Of a stretch of 64,000 nucleotides of DNA, positions 63,369 to 64,000 are shown piece by piece. Source of the DNA: Streptomyces marianii (GTDB taxonomy: Bacteria; Actinomycetota; Actinomycetes; Streptomycetales; Streptomycetaceae); assembly GCF_005795905.1 (NCBI RefSeq), contig NZ_VAWE01000001.1:2824501-2888500 (forward strand), written 5' to 3'. Each line of letters begins with the position of its first letter. The stretch's first letter is position 1. The notes under the pieces are model-generated. The model ran no database searches and had not been told where the DNA came from. It was given only the letters and a program-made list of their open reading frames with translations. The translations under genes and the position numbers were made by a program.

Positions 63369-64000
63369 GTGACAGCCATCGAGCAGACAGAGGCGGCGCG
63401 CCCGCGAGGCACCCGCCTGCCGCGCCGTGCCCGACGCAACCAGCTTCTCGGCGCGGCCCAGGAAGTCTTCGTCGCCCAGGGGTACCACTCGGCGGCGATG
63501 GACGACATCGCGGAGCGTGCCGGCGTCAGCAAGCCGGTGCTGTACCAGCACTTCCCCGGGAAGCTGGAGCTTTACCTGGCACTGCTGGACCAGCACTGCG
63601 AGTCGCTGCTGCAGGCGGTGCGCGGCGCCCTGGCGTCGACGACGGACAACAAGCAGCGCGTCGCGGCCACCATGGACGCGTACTTCGCGTACGTCGAGGA
63701 CGAGGGCGGCGCGTTCCGGCTCGTCTTCGAGTCGGACCTGACGAACGAACCCGCCGTGCGCGAGCGCGTCGAGCGCGTGTCGCTGCAGTGTGCCGAGGCC
63801 ATCTCCGAGGTGATCGCCGAGGACACCGGTCTCTCGCAGGACGAGTCCATGCTGCTGGCCGTGGGACTCGGCGGTGTCTCGCAGGTGGTCGCCCGCTACT
63901 GGCTCTCCAGCAGCTCGGGCATTCCGCGCGATACGGCTGTGCAGCTGCTGACGTCGCTGGCCTGGCGCGGCATCGCCGGCTTCCCGCTGCACTCCGCCGA
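63369..64000 (+). CDS. TetR-family regulator, cut by the window end
   Basis: About 210 codons are visible, open to the last base. The N-terminal helix-turn-helix is clear at about residues 47-66 (MDDIAERAGVSKPVLYQHFPGK). A GTG at 63369 with GGGAGG 5 nt upstream is the likely start. A GTG at 63345 is an in-frame alternative. The C-terminal ligand domain is only partly present, and the target genes are unknown. Confidence 0.9.
   Translation, partial: MTAIEQTEAARPRGTRLPRRARRNQLLGAAQEVFVAQGYHSAAMDDIAERAGVSKPVLYQHFPGKLELYLALLDQHCESLLQAVRGALASTTDNKQRVAATMDAYFAYVEDEGGAFRLVFESDLTNEPAVRERVERVSLQCAEAISEVIAEDTGLSQDESMLLAVGLGGVSQVVARYWLSSSSGIPRDTAVQLLTSLAWRGIAGFPLHSA

Overview
The window is chromosomal DNA from a Streptomyces-type actinomycete. 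The evidence is very high G+C with strong third-position GC bias, GTG starts, gene families typical of the genus (SigR/RsrA, CatR, WblC, AdnAB, DUF3152, UPF0182, SRAP) and initiator tRNAs without an encoded CCA. It reads as conserved core chromosome. I see no CRISPR array, prophage, rRNA operon or intact insertion sequence. One 166-bp palindromic MITE-like element lies near 21.4 kb.

Layout. 0-5 kb: HD-GYP signalling proteins, the thiol-stress sigma factor SigR with its anti-sigma RsrA, an alpha/beta hydrolase, a SRAP/YedK abasic-site protein and an M50-type membrane protease. 5-12.5 kb: aroA, rsgA, an SMR exporter converging on a TetR regulator, hisN, a CBS protein and the catalase/CatR divergon. 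12.6-24.7 kb: two initiator tRNA genes flanking a Sel1/TPR protein, a UPF0182 membrane protein, a YlbL-type PDZ/Lon protease, moaE, an SDR protein, a DUF2342 zincin-like protein and a Nudix protein. 24.9-31.6 kb: a TerD/AIM24 three-gene operon, a YgjP-type metalloprotease, an E1-like protein and an ABC1-type kinase. 31.7-47.2 kb: a redox and DNA-repair region with wblC/whiB7 behind a long attenuator leader, uvrD2, mycoredoxin, nudC, an M20 dipeptidase, adnB, adnA and an alkyltransferase-like protein. 47.4-53.8 kb: a kinase/flippase-like membrane protein and two secreted S33 aminopeptidase lipoproteins. 53.9-60.5 kb: moeZ and a four-gene operon with a PelF-like glycosyltransferase, an 8-TM protein, an epimerase and a spherulin-4-like protein. 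60.5-64 kb: a DUF3152 protein, an alpha/beta hydrolase, a small acidic protein and a truncated TetR regulator.

How the parts connect. Three sites fit the SigR promoter consensus (GGAAT, 18-19 nt, GTT): upstream of sigR itself, of the mycoredoxin gene and of moeZ. They tie distant parts of the window into one thiol-oxidative stress circuit. catA and catR form a peroxide-responsive divergon whose palindromic operator fills the catA promoter spacer. wblC combines an AT-rich autoregulatory promoter, a 110-codon upstream ORF and an intrinsic terminator, as expected for translation-stress attenuation. The least explained module is the PelF/epimerase/spherulin-4 operon, whose composition resembles aminosugar exopolysaccharide (Pel or galactosaminogalactan) loci.
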